This document shows, piece by piece, positions 1 through 7,424 of a stretch of 11,468 nt of DNA. The number at the start of each line of letters is the position of its first letter. Positions within the stretch are counted from its first letter, which is position 1. Position numbers and translations under genes: made by a program. The notes under the pieces were generated by a model, which saw only the letters and a list, made by a program, of their open reading frames with translations, was not told the DNA's origin and made no database searches. Source of the stretch: Psychrobacter sp. (lineage in GTDB: Bacteria; Pseudomonadota; Gammaproteobacteria; Pseudomonadales; Moraxellaceae); assembly GCA_029256865.1 (NCBI GenBank), contig JARIEH010000132.1:1-11468 (forward strand), read 5' to 3'.

Positions 1-728
1 GGTATAAATATCAGCGCAAAGAACTCGCGAATCAAGTCATTAAAGAGTGCCACACTGCCCCAAACAGCGCCATAGGCATCAGTCATGATAATTGCTGATA
101 ATGAATACCAACCAAACCCTGATGCCAGTGCTAAGCCTTTTGTCCATGACACATCGGTAAATATCAGCGCAAAGATCAGCCCGCCAACCAGTACGGCTAA
201 GGTGAAGATAATACTCATCTCTACACCACGTTGATTCAGTAGTACCTCTTTTAAAGTGATGCCTGAGCCTTTGAGACCAATGCCGACCAATAGAATCAAG
301 ATCATCAGCAATGCCGTCATGGTATTTTCAGGTGGCAGGTAGCCTGCTGGCAAGAAATAACCGATCACCATTCCAATCACCACACAAAATACCTGTGCCA
401 AGCTGCCGCGAATACTAACCCGATGCTCTTTAGATTTTACACTGGGTTTTTTGGCATGCCACGGACGCAGACGGTCAAACAGCATCAAAGCAAATAAGCC
501 GCTGCCAATCGTTAGTATCGATAATATGGTGACGTAAAGCGCAATCTCGCCTATCTGACTGCCCAAACCTTCTACTTGTGACAACTCGATCCCAATAAGA
601 GTTAAGATGATGAAAACCAAGTAAGACAGCCCTTTATCAGCAAAGGCCGTCATTTTGGGATTAGAAGGGATGGCAAAGCCAATAAACATTGGCATTAATA
701 CCAAAACAAGGGTAACTAGGCTTTCCAT
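1..728 (-). CDS. lysO: LysO-type lysine exporter, 3' end missing
   Basis: Inner-membrane exporter of the LysO (YbjE, DUF340) family, which in E. coli exports L-lysine and the analogue thialysine. The reading frame is open from an ATG at 728 to the window edge, giving 242 residues; E. coli LysO is about 299, so roughly the last 55-60 residues lie outside. The chain is strongly hydrophobic with about seven membrane stretches. Family hallmarks are clear: VGIGLKGSGITLKEVLLNQRG near residues 148-168, ASGFGWYSLS at 202-211 and FNDLIREFFAL at 229-239, where the acidic and basic residues in the membrane are typical of the family. The Shine-Dalgarno sequence is weak. It lies 112 bp downstream of nadB on the same strand with no clear terminator between, so read-through from nadAB is possible, although a TATGAT-like -10 box lies at about 762-767. 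Family assignment is confident; the substrate is inferred from E. coli. Confidence 0.9.
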   Translation of the reverse strand, partial: MESLVTLVLVLMPMFIGFAIPSNPKMTAFADKGLSYLVFIILTLIGIELSQVEGLGSQIGEIALYVTILSILTIGSGLFALMLFDRLRPWHAKKPSVKSKEHRVSIRGSLAQVFCVVIGMVIGYFLPAGYLPPENTMTALLMILILLVGIGLKGSGITLKEVLLNQRGVEMSIIFTLAVLVGGLIFALIFTDVSWTKGLALASGFGWYSLSAIIMTDAYGAVWGSVALFNDLIREFFALIFI

Positions 729-840
729 GGTCGGCAGACTCGTCAGTTTTTAACAAGCTGGCGATTGTATCATATTAGAGCTTAAAAGCTGGAATAGCCC
801 TGCAAATTTAGTATGAAGACAGGCTTCTATCATTAGTGGT

Positions 841-2739
841 TTAGCTGGCTGCCTCTACATTTTTTTTACGATGTTCTGCTATCGTGTGTCGAGCCCTATT
901 TTTTAGCTTAATACTTTTTATGGTTAAAGGCTCAATCACACTTGTTTTAGGCGACACCGCTAACTGGGGATAATCCTTGCGACAATGTCCGCCACGACTT
1001 TCCTGACGCTGATAAGCAGATTGAATCACTAAGGTGGCCAATTGCAATTGTCTCGCCAACTGAAACTCGACCAGCTCATTGAGGTTGACAGGGATGTCTT
1101 CACTCCTTATAACGGAATAATTGAATGTAGAATAAGCAAGCCTTTGCTGCCACGCTTGAATTTGCCTTAGTGCTTGCTCTAATTGCTCAGCCTCACGTGT
1201 AATGCCCATATGGGAGGTCATCAACGCTTTTAGCTCTGCGATTATTTCAGCAACCTCGGTATTAAGAATTAAATCACTTGTCAGGTTGTGATATTGATAA
1301 GCGTCAAATGAAGGCAGAGTAGTGGAAGATAAGGCAATAGTTTGAGTATTGTTAAGGGTCGGCCGTAACCAAATATCATTAGTAGAAGGTTTTAGATTCT
1401 CATTATTCAACGTTTCATCTAGCTTTTCTATTGCTGCCAAATAACGCGGCAAGTCGTTGGCAATATTACGCCCAACCACCACACATTCTAATAGTGAGTT
1501 GCTTGCTAAACGGTTAGCGCCATGCAGACCAGTATAAGCAACCTCACCAGCGGCATAGAGACCTGAAATGTCCGTTAAGCCATTAGCGCAAGTGACCACG
1601 CCGCCACAGCTATAGTGCGCAGTAGGAGCGACTGGAATCGGAGAGGTGGTGATATCTATTCCTAGGTCTAGTAGCGTCTGATAAATCTGCGGAAAGTGCT
1701 CTTGTAAAAATTTGGCTGGCAAGTGGCTGACATCGAGATGCACGTAACCACGCCCGTTATTATGAATTTGCTCAGCGATGGCGCGGGCGACGATGTCTCT
1801 TGGTGCTAACTCTGCCCGTGCGTCAATATCCAACATAAAACGCTTGCCTGTCTGCGGACAGTACAGGCGTCCCCCTTCACCGCGTAGGGCTTCGGATATC
1901 AAAAAGCTGCTAGCGTCCAACGCTAACCCTGTCGGGTGAAACTGGATGAACTCCAAGTTTGCAAGACGGCAACCCGCTTGCCACGCCATCATCACCCCAT
2001 CACCGACACAGACATTTGGGGCACTGGCACGCTTGAACAGTTGTCCTAAGCCGCCGCTTGCTAAGACAACGGCGCGACTACGGAAAGTAATCTGCCGTTG
2101 GTTAGGATGATCAAAAACGATTGCTCCTTGGCATCCATTATGACTGTTCTCTTTTAAAAGGCTTAGCGCTTCATGGTAGGGCAAGACAGTAATATTAGCC
2201 GACGACTGCACTTTTATAGTTAAGGCTTGCATGATATGGCGACCAGTCGCATCGTCAGCGTGGGCGACCCGTCGGCAGCCATGACCGCCTTCTTTGGTTA
2301 AATGTAAGTTGTTGGTCTGCAATGCCGTAAAAATTTTCTCATTAGTGTTGTGCTGAGGAATTTGTGGTTGGGAAGCTTCTTGCTGAGAAATCTGCGTAAA
2401 GGGCACGCCTTGCTCGCATAGCCACTGCACAGCTTGTTGCCCTGCACTGAGAATATCAGTCGTATTATCACTCTCACATAACCCTGCGCCTGCGATCAGC
2501 GTATCGGCGACATGCTCACTGACCGTATCGTCTTTATCGAGACTTGCTGCGATGCCGCCTTGAGCATAATGGCTTGAGCAAACCTCCAATGCCGCTTTAC
2601 TTAATACCGTAATGCGCAGCGACTTTGGCAGTGCCAGCGCGGTCGTTAACCCCGCCAATCCGGCACCAATGATCAGTACGTCTGTCTCTACGGTATGGTT
2701 GCAGTCATTTGGTATCCCAGCTCTGAAAGCCGCCACCAT
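841..2739 (-). CDS. nadB: L-aspartate oxidase NadB
   Basis: FAD-dependent cytoplasmic enzyme oxidising L-aspartate to iminoaspartate, the first step of de novo NAD synthesis; NadA consumes the unstable product. The 632-residue protein shows the dinucleotide motif GAGLAG (residues 25-30), SSHYAQGGIAA (55-65), GGHGCRRVAHADDATGRH (152-168), FHPTG (267-271), EALRGEGGR (283-291), HYSCGG (375-380) and AAGEVAYTGLHGANRLASN (396-414). His268, Arg286, His375 and Arg410 match the active-site residues of the E. coli enzyme. It is longer than E. coli NadB (540 aa) because of polar insertions near residues 118-135 and 440-490 and a lysine-rich tail. I chose the ATG at 2739, one base after the nadA stop codon, with GGGAG nine bases upstream. 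An in-frame ATG at 2832 would add 31 residues and overlap nadA by about 90 bp, and the family does not need them. It is very likely co-transcribed and translationally coupled with nadA. Confidence 0.96.
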   Translation of the reverse strand: MVAAFRAGIPNDCNHTVETDVLIIGAGLAGLTTALALPKSLRITVLSKAALEVCSSHYAQGGIAASLDKDDTVSEHVADTLIAGAGLCESDNTTDILSAGQQAVQWLCEQGVPFTQISQQEASQPQIPQHNTNEKIFTALQTNNLHLTKEGGHGCRRVAHADDATGRHIMQALTIKVQSSANITVLPYHEALSLLKENSHNGCQGAIVFDHPNQRQITFRSRAVVLASGGLGQLFKRASAPNVCVGDGVMMAWQAGCRLANLEFIQFHPTGLALDASSFLISEALRGEGGRLYCPQTGKRFMLDIDARAELAPRDIVARAIAEQIHNNGRGYVHLDVSHLPAKFLQEHFPQIYQTLLDLGIDITTSPIPVAPTAHYSCGGVVTCANGLTDISGLYAAGEVAYTGLHGANRLASNSLLECVVVGRNIANDLPRYLAAIEKLDETLNNENLKPSTNDIWLRPTLNNTQTIALSSTTLPSFDAYQYHNLTSDLILNTEVAEIIAELKALMTSHMGITREAEQLEQALRQIQAWQQRLAYSTFNYSVIRSEDIPVNLNELVEFQLARQLQLATLVIQSAYQRQESRGGHCRKDYPQLAVSPKTSVIEPLTIKSIKLKNRARHTIAEHRKKNVEAAS

Positions 2740-2740
2740 C

Positions 2741-3880
2741 TTATGCCGCTCCCACATTTGCAAACAGGGCACGGTCTTTGACGATATCGCCACTGGCTTG
2801 TATGCGTTGTTTTTGTGATTCGGCAAAATCAAGCATGCGTTGTAGTGGTTTTTTTGCGGCCGCTGCCAACTCTGGCGTCATCAATACTTCACCGCTGTGA
2901 TGCGTCAAGCATTGCTCAATCCCTTGTAAGCCATTCATCGCCATCCATGGACAAAACGCACAGCTTTTACAGCTGGCACTTTCACCCGCAGTCGGCGCGG
3001 CTAAGAAACGCTTATGGGGTGAGCGTTTTTGCATTTCGTGTAATATCCCAAGGTCAGTCGCTACGATAAAAGTATCAGCATCCATCTCATAAGTTGATTT
3101 TAAGAGCTTACTTGTTGAGCCAACCACATCAGCCAGTGCCACCACATTATCAGGAGATTCAGGGTGTACCAAGACCTTAGCGTCTGGATGCTCCTCTTTT
3201 AACTGCAGCAGTTCAGTGGCTTTAAATTCATTGTGTACCAAGCACGATCCTTGCCAAAGCAGCATGTCTGCGCCAGTCTCTTGTGCAATGTATTTACCTA
3301 GGTGACGATCTGGTCCCCAGATAATAGGCTCGCCTTGGGCGTGCAGATGACGGATGATGTCGATGCCCACTGATGAGGTCACTACCCAGTCAGCGCGCGC
3401 TTTTACCGCTGCGCTGGTATTGGCATAGACCACCACCGTGCGTTCAGGATGGGCATCACAGAAAGCTGAAAACTCATCGGCAGGGCAGCCCAAATCAAGC
3501 GAGCATTCTGCTTCTAGGTCTGGCATTAGCACCGTTTTTTCCATACTGAGTATTTTCGCCGATTCGCCCATGAAGCGTACGCCTGCCACCACTAAGGTTT
3601 GGGCACTATGCGCTTGTCCAAAGCGTGCCATCTCTAACGAATCCCCAACGCAGCCACCTGTTGCCAAGGCCAAATCTTGGATAAAAGGATCCACATAATA
3701 ATGCGCAACCAATACAGCGTTATGATCTTGCAATAGTTGCTTGATATTGGCTTCTACTGCGAGACGCTTATCACGAGGAAGTTCGGCTGGTATCTTCGCC
3801 TTAGCATATTCAATATTGAATTGAGTGCTGCTGCGGTTATCAGTGCTTAGGGTTGGTGCGTCATAAGGATAGATTTTCAT
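2741..3880 (-). CDS. nadA: Quinolinate synthase NadA
   Basis: Cytoplasmic [4Fe-4S] enzyme condensing iminoaspartate with dihydroxyacetone phosphate to quinolinate. The three cluster ligands are recognisable by context and spacing: Cys126 in AECSLDLGC, Cys213 in [11 protein letters not shown] and Cys310 in [14 protein letters not shown]. The gaps of 87 and 97 residues equal those between Cys113, Cys200 and Cys297 of E. coli NadA. Other family signatures include [35 protein letters not shown], the substrate loop VHPESP and PTAGES. The 379-residue product starts at the ATG at 3880, preceded by a strong AGGAGG with nine-base spacing. A longer in-frame version from 4024 would add 48 hydrophobic residues and translate across the operator and promoter, so I rejected it. 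It is the first gene of the leftward nadA-nadB pair, with a perfect palindrome in its promoter, as expected for control by the divergent NadQ-like regulator. Confidence 0.97.
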   Translation of the reverse strand: MKIYPYDAPTLSTDNRSSTQFNIEYAKAKIPAELPRDKRLAVEANIKQLLQDHNAVLVAHYYVDPFIQDLALATGGCVGDSLEMARFGQAHSAQTLVVAGVRFMGESAKILSMEKTVLMPDLEAECSLDLGCPADEFSAFCDAHPERTVVVYANTSAAVKARADWVVTSSVGIDIIRHLHAQGEPIIWGPDRHLGKYIAQETGADMLLWQGSCLVHNEFKATELLQLKEEHPDAKVLVHPESPDNVVALADVVGSTSKLLKSTYEMDADTFIVATDLGILHEMQKRSPHKRFLAAPTAGESASCKSCAFCPWMAMNGLQGIEQCLTHHSGEVLMTPELAAAAKKPLQRMLDFAESQKQRIQASGDIVKDRALFANVGAA

Positions 3881-3889
3881 TAGGGCAAG

Positions 3890-3895
3890 CCTCCT
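3890..3895 (-). promoter_or_regulatory. Shine-Dalgarno of nadA
   Basis: AGGAGG on the minus strand, nine bases before the ATG at 3880. It fixes the nadA start and argues against the longer upstream reading frame. Confidence 0.85.
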
Positions 3896-3974
3896 GTGCG
3901 GTAGCAATAATAAATGTGCGCATGTCGAGAGAGTTAAATAGAACAAATAGAGTGGTTCAAAAATAGTGTATTTA

Positions 3975-4002
3975 ATTATGCTCATTTTGAGCATAAAAAC
4001 AA
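3975..4002 (-). promoter_or_regulatory. Predicted nadAB promoter
   Basis: On the minus strand TTGTTT (4002-3997) and CATAAT (3980-3975) are separated by 16 bases. The palindromic operator fills the spacer and overlaps the -10 box, so a bound protein would block RNA polymerase. The -35 match is poor (3/6) and the -10 good (5/6). The leader to the nadA start would be roughly 90 bases. Confidence 0.5.
3976..3996. promoter_or_regulatory. NadQ-type operator before nadA
   Basis: A perfect inverted repeat: TTATGCTCA (3976-3984), spacer TTT, TGAGCATAA (3988-3996). It lies between the divergent nadA and regulator genes, inside the predicted nadA promoter. A 7/9 copy with the same spacer sits in front of nadC, the only other NAD gene here with its own upstream region. 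The symmetry, position and recurrence make it the likely operator of the NadQ-like protein encoded next to it. Binding itself is an inference. Confidence 0.8.
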
Positions 4003-4084
4003 GTATTTTTTTGCAGTTTATCATTTAGGTCTATAGATATAAGCGGCATGTCCTCATCATCGTACTTTTTTATCCAGCCCTAGT

Positions 4085-4090
4085 TATAAT
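4085..4090 (+). promoter_or_regulatory. Possible -10 box of the nadQ-like gene
   Basis: A perfect TATAAT on the plus strand 94 bases upstream of the regulator ATG, with only a poor -35 (TACTTT at 4063-4068, 16-base spacer). A second -10-like TATACT lies at 4129-4134. The rest of the 303-base intergenic stretch 3881-4183 is AT-rich and holds only the operator, the promoters and the nadA leader. I see no second palindrome near this promoter, so autoregulation is not evident. Confidence 0.35.
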
Positions 4091-4183
4091 AATTACATCC
4101 AGTTTCTACGATAAATCCTAATTCACGCTATACTGAGTTTTTCTAAATATTTTATCTATACATAAGGATACTCATAAACAGTC

Positions 4184-5230
4184 ATGACGTTGTCTTATTC
4201 ACATGCGCATCAGCAGGGTAGTGGTACCACAGAAGTGGTGGCGGTATTGATTGCTATCACCGATCATACAGCGCGGGTTTTGACGGTAGACCAAGGCAAG
4301 CTGCTGCCCAATGGGCCATTGATGCCCTTACATCGCTCACTACAAGCAGGGGTGCGCCAGTGGGTGGAAGAGCAAACTCAGCAACCACTCGGCTACCTTG
4401 AACAGTTATATACCTTTGTGGATACCAGTCGCCGCAATAGTGAGGGTCATGCACTGGTGTATGTTAGCTATCTTGGACTGGTACAAGAGGCGCAAGTGCC
4501 AGAGCTGCCAAGCCAAGCCATATGGCGAGATTGGTATGATTACTTTCCATGGGAAAATCATTTAGACGGTATGCCAAATATCATCATGGCATTTATTGTG
4601 CCTGAGTTATTGGCTTGGGCAGATACGGCTGAAGACGCCGTTTCGCAGCATCGACGGCGTCAACGAATCCGCTTATGCTGGGGCTTAAGTGAAAGTACGA
4701 TAGCCGCTGAAACGCTTACCGATAACAGTAAGAATGGTTTATTAGAAAATCATCTAGAAACACATGATAATAAAAATGACAGCAGTGAATGGGTTGCAGA
4801 GCATGTACTCCTACGCTATGAGATGCTCTATGAAGCAGGGCTTATCCCTGAAGCACCCAGTTATCAGCCTAGTAAACTGCCTGACAATTGGACTCAGATG
4901 ATAGGAATCCCTATGTATTATGATCATCGCCGCGTGATTGCCACTGCAATCTCTAGATTGCGCGCCAAGATAGAATACCGCCCGTTGATATTTGGCTTGA
5001 TGCCAGAAGTCTTTACTTTGCTGCAGTTACAGCAAAGCATTGAAGCGTTGTCAGGCGTAAGGCTACACAAGCAAAACTTCCGTCGTTTGCTTGATTCACA
5101 AAACTTAGTGCAGTCGACAGGTGAGAGTAGTATCGCCCAGCGTGGCCGGCCAGCCAAACTCTATCGCTTCCGTCACGATATCGAATTACAAAGCTTACTG
5201 ATGGACAGTAAACTACCCAAACGCAAGTAG
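4184..5230 (+). CDS. nadQ: NadQ/NrtR-type Nudix-related NAD regulator
   Basis: Predicted DNA-binding repressor of NAD synthesis genes. Residues about 17-145 form a Nudix-like domain containing GYLEQLYTFVDTSR (70-83) and VYVSYLGLV (92-100), as in NrtR-type regulators. The catalytic Nudix box is degenerate: the expected GX5EX7REUXEEXGU is reduced to a stretch around RQWVEEQTQQ (58-67), so hydrolase activity is unlikely and the domain probably senses a NAD-related ligand. Residues about 248-330 form the winged helix of the family, with FTLLQLQQSIEALSG (277-291), NFRRLL (298-303) and RGRPAKLYRF (320-329). A polar insertion at 175-205 separates the halves. The length of 348 residues fits NadQ (COG4111) better than the shorter NrtR. 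The ATG at 4184 is the first in frame, with AAGGA 15 bases upstream, which is unusually far. Placement between nadAB and nadC supports the role; the ligand is unknown. Confidence 0.8.
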   Translation: MTLSYSHAHQQGSGTTEVVAVLIAITDHTARVLTVDQGKLLPNGPLMPLHRSLQAGVRQWVEEQTQQPLGYLEQLYTFVDTSRRNSEGHALVYVSYLGLVQEAQVPELPSQAIWRDWYDYFPWENHLDGMPNIIMAFIVPELLAWADTAEDAVSQHRRRQRIRLCWGLSESTIAAETLTDNSKNGLLENHLETHDNKNDSSEWVAEHVLLRYEMLYEAGLIPEAPSYQPSKLPDNWTQMIGIPMYYDHRRVIATAISRLRAKIEYRPLIFGLMPEVFTLLQLQQSIEALSGVRLHKQNFRRLLDSQNLVQSTGESSIAQRGRPAKLYRFRHDIELQSLLMDSKLPKRK

Positions 5231-5309
5231 CGGCAAGTAAGCACAATAAGCTTACATAAAGTATCCACTTCTACGCTATTTCACTTTTATAAAACCCTCT
5301 TTAAGCAAT

Positions 5310-5345
5310 AAAGCTGGCACTTTATGTTGCGAGCGTGCCAACTTT
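5310..5345 (+). terminator. Hairpin after the nadQ-like gene
   Basis: Arms AAAGCTGGCAC (5310-5320) and GTGCCAACTTT (5335-5345) pair in 10 of 11 positions around a 14-base loop. No run of T follows, so it may be an inefficient terminator, or an element separating the regulator transcript from nadC, whose operator begins ten bases later. Confidence 0.4.
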
Positions 5346-5354
5346 ACGTTATAT

Positions 5355-5375
5355 TTATGCTCATTTTGAGTCTAA
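5355..5375. promoter_or_regulatory. NadQ-type operator before nadC
   Basis: TTATGCTCA (5355-5363), TTT, TGAGTCTAA (5367-5375). The left arm and spacer are identical to the site before nadA, and the right arm differs at two of nine positions. It ends 38 bases before the nadC ATG, where it would cover the core promoter or start of transcription. This implies that nadC has its own regulated promoter and does not depend only on read-through from the regulator gene. Confidence 0.75.
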
Positions 5376-5403
5376 ATAAATACTATTAATAGCAATCCAA
5401 ACT

Positions 5404-5410
5404 AGAGGTG
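5404..5410 (+). promoter_or_regulatory. Shine-Dalgarno of nadC
   Basis: AGAGGTG immediately upstream of the ATG at 5414. An in-frame GTG at 5408 lies inside this motif and is therefore unlikely to be the start; the ATG at 5414 is preferred. Confidence 0.7.
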
Positions 5411-5413
5411 GAT

Positions 5414-6286
5414 ATGACGTTTAAAGCACAGTCAACATCAGAGCCAAAATTAGATCAAGTATTACTCAAGCCCTTGGTCGAGGCGGCATTGGCAGAAGAC
5501 TTAGGGAGACGCGGTGATGTGACTTCGCAAGCGACTATTCCAGCGGAGATGCAGGCACAGTTGCAGATTCGGGCACGGCAAGCTGGAGTGATATGCGGTA
5601 TAGACTTGGCGCGTTTGGCTTTTGAATTAATTGATGCGCAAATTGAGTTTGTCGCACAAGTGGCTGATGGTGAAACCGTCGAGGCAGGTAGTGTACTGGC
5701 GACAGTGCTGGGCAATGCCCGTCACCTCCTCACTGCAGAGCGCACGGCACTGAACTTCATGACCCATCTCAGTGGCATCGCGACTGCCACCAGACAGATC
5801 GTCGATAGTGTCGCAGAGTATCCAGCTCAGATCACTTGTACACGTAAGACCATTCCAGGATTACGTACGCTACAGAAATATGCCGTACGCTGCGGCGGTG
5901 GACGTAACCATCGACTAGGATTAGATGATGCAATTTTGATTAAAGACAACCATATTGCTATCGCTGGTGATATCACCACTGCCATTCAGCAAGCGCAAAA
6001 CTTTGCGGGCCATCTGCTGCCTGTTGAAGTCGAGGTCGATACCTTAGCGCAACTGGAACTGGCTTTAGATGCAGGGGCAAACCTTGTGTTATTGGATAAT
6101 ATGGCACCCAAACTGCTCCGACAAGCGGTCATCATGTGTCAAGGACGAGCAAAGACGGAAGCTTCTGGTGGTATCACTCCTGAAAGCGTGCGAGCAGTGG
6201 CAGAGACGGGTGTTGATTTTATTGCCATGGGTTATCTGACTCATAGCACCACTGCTTTAGATATTGGTCTTGATTTTAGTGCTTAG
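5414..6286 (+). CDS. nadC: Nicotinate-nucleotide pyrophosphorylase NadC
   Basis: Quinolinate phosphoribosyltransferase: quinolinate plus PRPP gives nicotinate mononucleotide, CO2 and pyrophosphate, which completes the de novo branch begun by NadB and NadA. At 290 residues it matches E. coli NadC (297). Motifs in order are EDLGRRGDVTS (28-38), ERTALNFMTHLSG (109-121), CTRKTIPGLR (142-151) with substrate-binding basic residues, GGGRNHRLGL (161-170), KDNH (177-180), EVEVD (205-209), LLDNM (226-230) and EASGGI (249-254). The final loop reads MGYLTHS (272-278) where VGALTHS-like sequences are usual, a mild divergence. The start is the ATG at 5414 directly after its Shine-Dalgarno. It lies 183 bp downstream of the regulator gene with its own palindromic operator, so it is probably a separate transcription unit in the same regulon. 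Confidence 0.97.
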   Translation: MTFKAQSTSEPKLDQVLLKPLVEAALAEDLGRRGDVTSQATIPAEMQAQLQIRARQAGVICGIDLARLAFELIDAQIEFVAQVADGETVEAGSVLATVLGNARHLLTAERTALNFMTHLSGIATATRQIVDSVAEYPAQITCTRKTIPGLRTLQKYAVRCGGGRNHRLGLDDAILIKDNHIAIAGDITTAIQQAQNFAGHLLPVEVEVDTLAQLELALDAGANLVLLDNMAPKLLRQAVIMCQGRAKTEASGGITPESVRAVAETGVDFIAMGYLTHSTTALDIGLDFSA

Positions 6287-6373
6287 TATGGCATAAGAAT
6301 TCATTAAAAAACTGATAGACAGTAGTCTTTTAAGAATGCTAAACACTGTTTTTAAGTGGGTGTTTTCTTGAGG

Positions 6374-6400
6374 TAAAATCATTCGAAGTTAATGATTTTA
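6374..6400. repeat. AT-rich inverted repeat between nadC and the MarC-family gene
   Basis: TAAAATCATT (6374-6383) and AATGATTTTA (6391-6400) are a perfect 10-bp inverted repeat around a seven-base loop. With only one C/G pair per arm the RNA hairpin would be weak, so it is a poor terminator by itself. It could be a transcription end without a clean U-tract or a protein-binding site upstream of the next gene. The remainder of 6287-6516 is AT-rich with no other clear element. Confidence 0.35.
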
Positions 6401-6516
6401 TTAGCATATCTGCCTATGCTACAATACGGTGGTTAATCGCCTACTGGGTCATTGTTGCATTTGCACGATGGCCTTATTTTTTGCTGTATTTTTACCGATG
6501 AACAAGCGAGCGCTCA

Positions 6517-7158
6517 GTGGATACTGAAATTATTAAAATCATCTTGGCCTTTGTGGTATTGATCAATCCATTTAGTGCTTTGACGCTATTTTTAGACTTG
6601 ACGCGCGGCTATTCGATGATTGACCGACGTAAAGTGGCACGTGTTGCCTGCCTGACTATTTTTATTACCATCAGCTTCTTTACGGTAGCAGGTGAGGTGC
6701 TTCTAAAAGCACTGGGTATTTCTATTGGCTCGTTTCAGCTGGCAGGGGGCATACTGGTGTTTTTGATTGCGCTTAATATGATGAATGGTGACGGTAACCC
6801 AGTTAAGCCTGATCAAGAAAACTTCGATGTTGATCATGTACAGAGCTCCCCCCCAACCACAGCATCAGCAGTGGTGCCATTGGCTATTCCCATGATGATT
6901 GGTCCTGGTGGCATCTCAACGGTTATTATCTATTCTTCGCAAGTCTCAGGGATATTGCGGGTCTCTGCGGTCATTATTGCAGGTCTATTGATCAGTCTGT
7001 TCTGTTACCTAGCATTAATGGCAGCAGGTCGTATTAGCCGTGTGCTTGGTGACACAGGGCTCAATATTATGAGTCGAATCATGGGTATGTTACTGGCCGC
7101 CGTTTCTATTGAAATTATTGTTAGTGGTCTGCGTACACTTTTTCCTAACTTGGTATAA
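6517..7158 (+). CDS. MarC-family integral membrane protein
   Basis: Six-helix inner-membrane protein of the MarC (UPF0056) family, whose biochemical role is still unsettled; the old link to multiple antibiotic resistance in E. coli was not upheld. At 213 residues it has the family length. Signatures are VVLINPFSAL (13-22), FQLAGGILVFLIALNMM (73-89) and VPLAIPMMIGPGGISTVI (120-137), with a closing amphipathic stretch around SRIMGMLLAAVSIEIIVSG (186-204). The polar loop at 90-118 is the usual break between the two halves, and a run of seven C at 6848-6854 encodes part of it. The start is GTG at 6517; a stop codon lies 18 bases upstream in frame and no better ATG exists. The Shine-Dalgarno is weak. 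It seems to be a single-gene unit with no functional link to either neighbour. Confidence 0.88.
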   Translation: MDTEIIKIILAFVVLINPFSALTLFLDLTRGYSMIDRRKVARVACLTIFITISFFTVAGEVLLKALGISIGSFQLAGGILVFLIALNMMNGDGNPVKPDQENFDVDHVQSSPPTTASAVVPLAIPMMIGPGGISTVIIYSSQVSGILRVSAVIIAGLLISLFCYLALMAAGRISRVLGDTGLNIMSRIMGMLLAAVSIEIIVSGLRTLFPNLV

Positions 7159-7336
7159 TTTTTTACACGTTATTCATAACCTCTTGTTTCTCTTTTTATT
7201 ACTTGACCTGTACTGATGCGATGAGTTTTAAAAATTAACTGTCTGCTTCCCTAGAACAAAAAGTAGCTTAAGATAAAGCTATGAAGTGTTTGCTTTGATA
7301 ACCTTTGCAGCATATGTATTACTCGCTTTGAGCACG

Positions 7337-7379
7337 CTATCAATAACCAAGAACCAGGACGTTTAAATGTCATTGATAG
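7337..7379. repeat. Spaced inverted repeat before the tmm-like gene
   Basis: CTATCAAT (7337-7344) and ATTGATAG (7372-7379) form a perfect 8-bp inverted repeat with centres 35 bp apart. The right arm lies directly upstream of the extended -10 box. This is a possible regulator site, though AT-rich arms of this size can arise by chance. The rest of the 266-base gap 7159-7424 is AT-rich and holds no credible ORF. Confidence 0.3.
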
Positions 7380-7384
7380 AAATA

Positions 7385-7393
7385 TGTTATAAT
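7385..7393 (+). promoter_or_regulatory. Extended -10 promoter of the tmm-like gene
   Basis: TGTTATAAT is a perfect extended -10 element (TGN plus TATAAT at 7388-7393), 31 bases before the TTG start. No good -35 box is found at 16-18 bases, as expected where an extended -10 compensates. The 5' leader would be only about 25 bases. Confidence 0.65.
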
Positions 7394-7413
7394 AGATATA
7401 TATTATTCTGTAT

Positions 7414-7418
7414 AGGAG
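7414..7418 (+). promoter_or_regulatory. Shine-Dalgarno fixing a TTG start
   Basis: AGGAG six bases before TTG at 7425. A TAG in the same frame at 7413-7415 precludes any earlier start, and the FAD motif begins nine residues into the protein, so the rare TTG is the real start. Confidence 0.8.
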
Positions 7419-7424
7419 TCAATC

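Noticed and set aside
2740..2832. A 31-residue N-terminal extension of NadB overlapping nadA
   Set aside because: NadB proteins begin close to the FAD motif, a good ribosome site precedes the ATG at 2739, and the extension would lie entirely within nadA coding sequence.
3438..3698. Plus-strand open frame opposite nadA, and similar ones at 2612-2818 and 2815-3069
   Set aside because: These are antisense shadows of strongly conserved nadA and nadB codons, with no family resemblance or ribosome site.
3881..4024. A 48-residue hydrophobic N-terminal extension of NadA
   Set aside because: It would translate through the perfect palindrome and the promoter, while AGGAGG sits at the correct distance from the ATG at 3880; NadA is a soluble enzyme.
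5013..5246. Minus-strand frames opposite the regulator gene (also 4257-4454 and 4924-5157)
   Set aside because: They overlap the winged-helix and Nudix-like coding regions and have no recognisable protein features.
7317..7337. A possible third NadQ-type site upstream of the tmm-like gene (TGAGCA with a weak left arm)
   Set aside because: Only 11 of 18 arm positions agree with the nadA palindrome and the left arm is poor, so chance is the better explanation.
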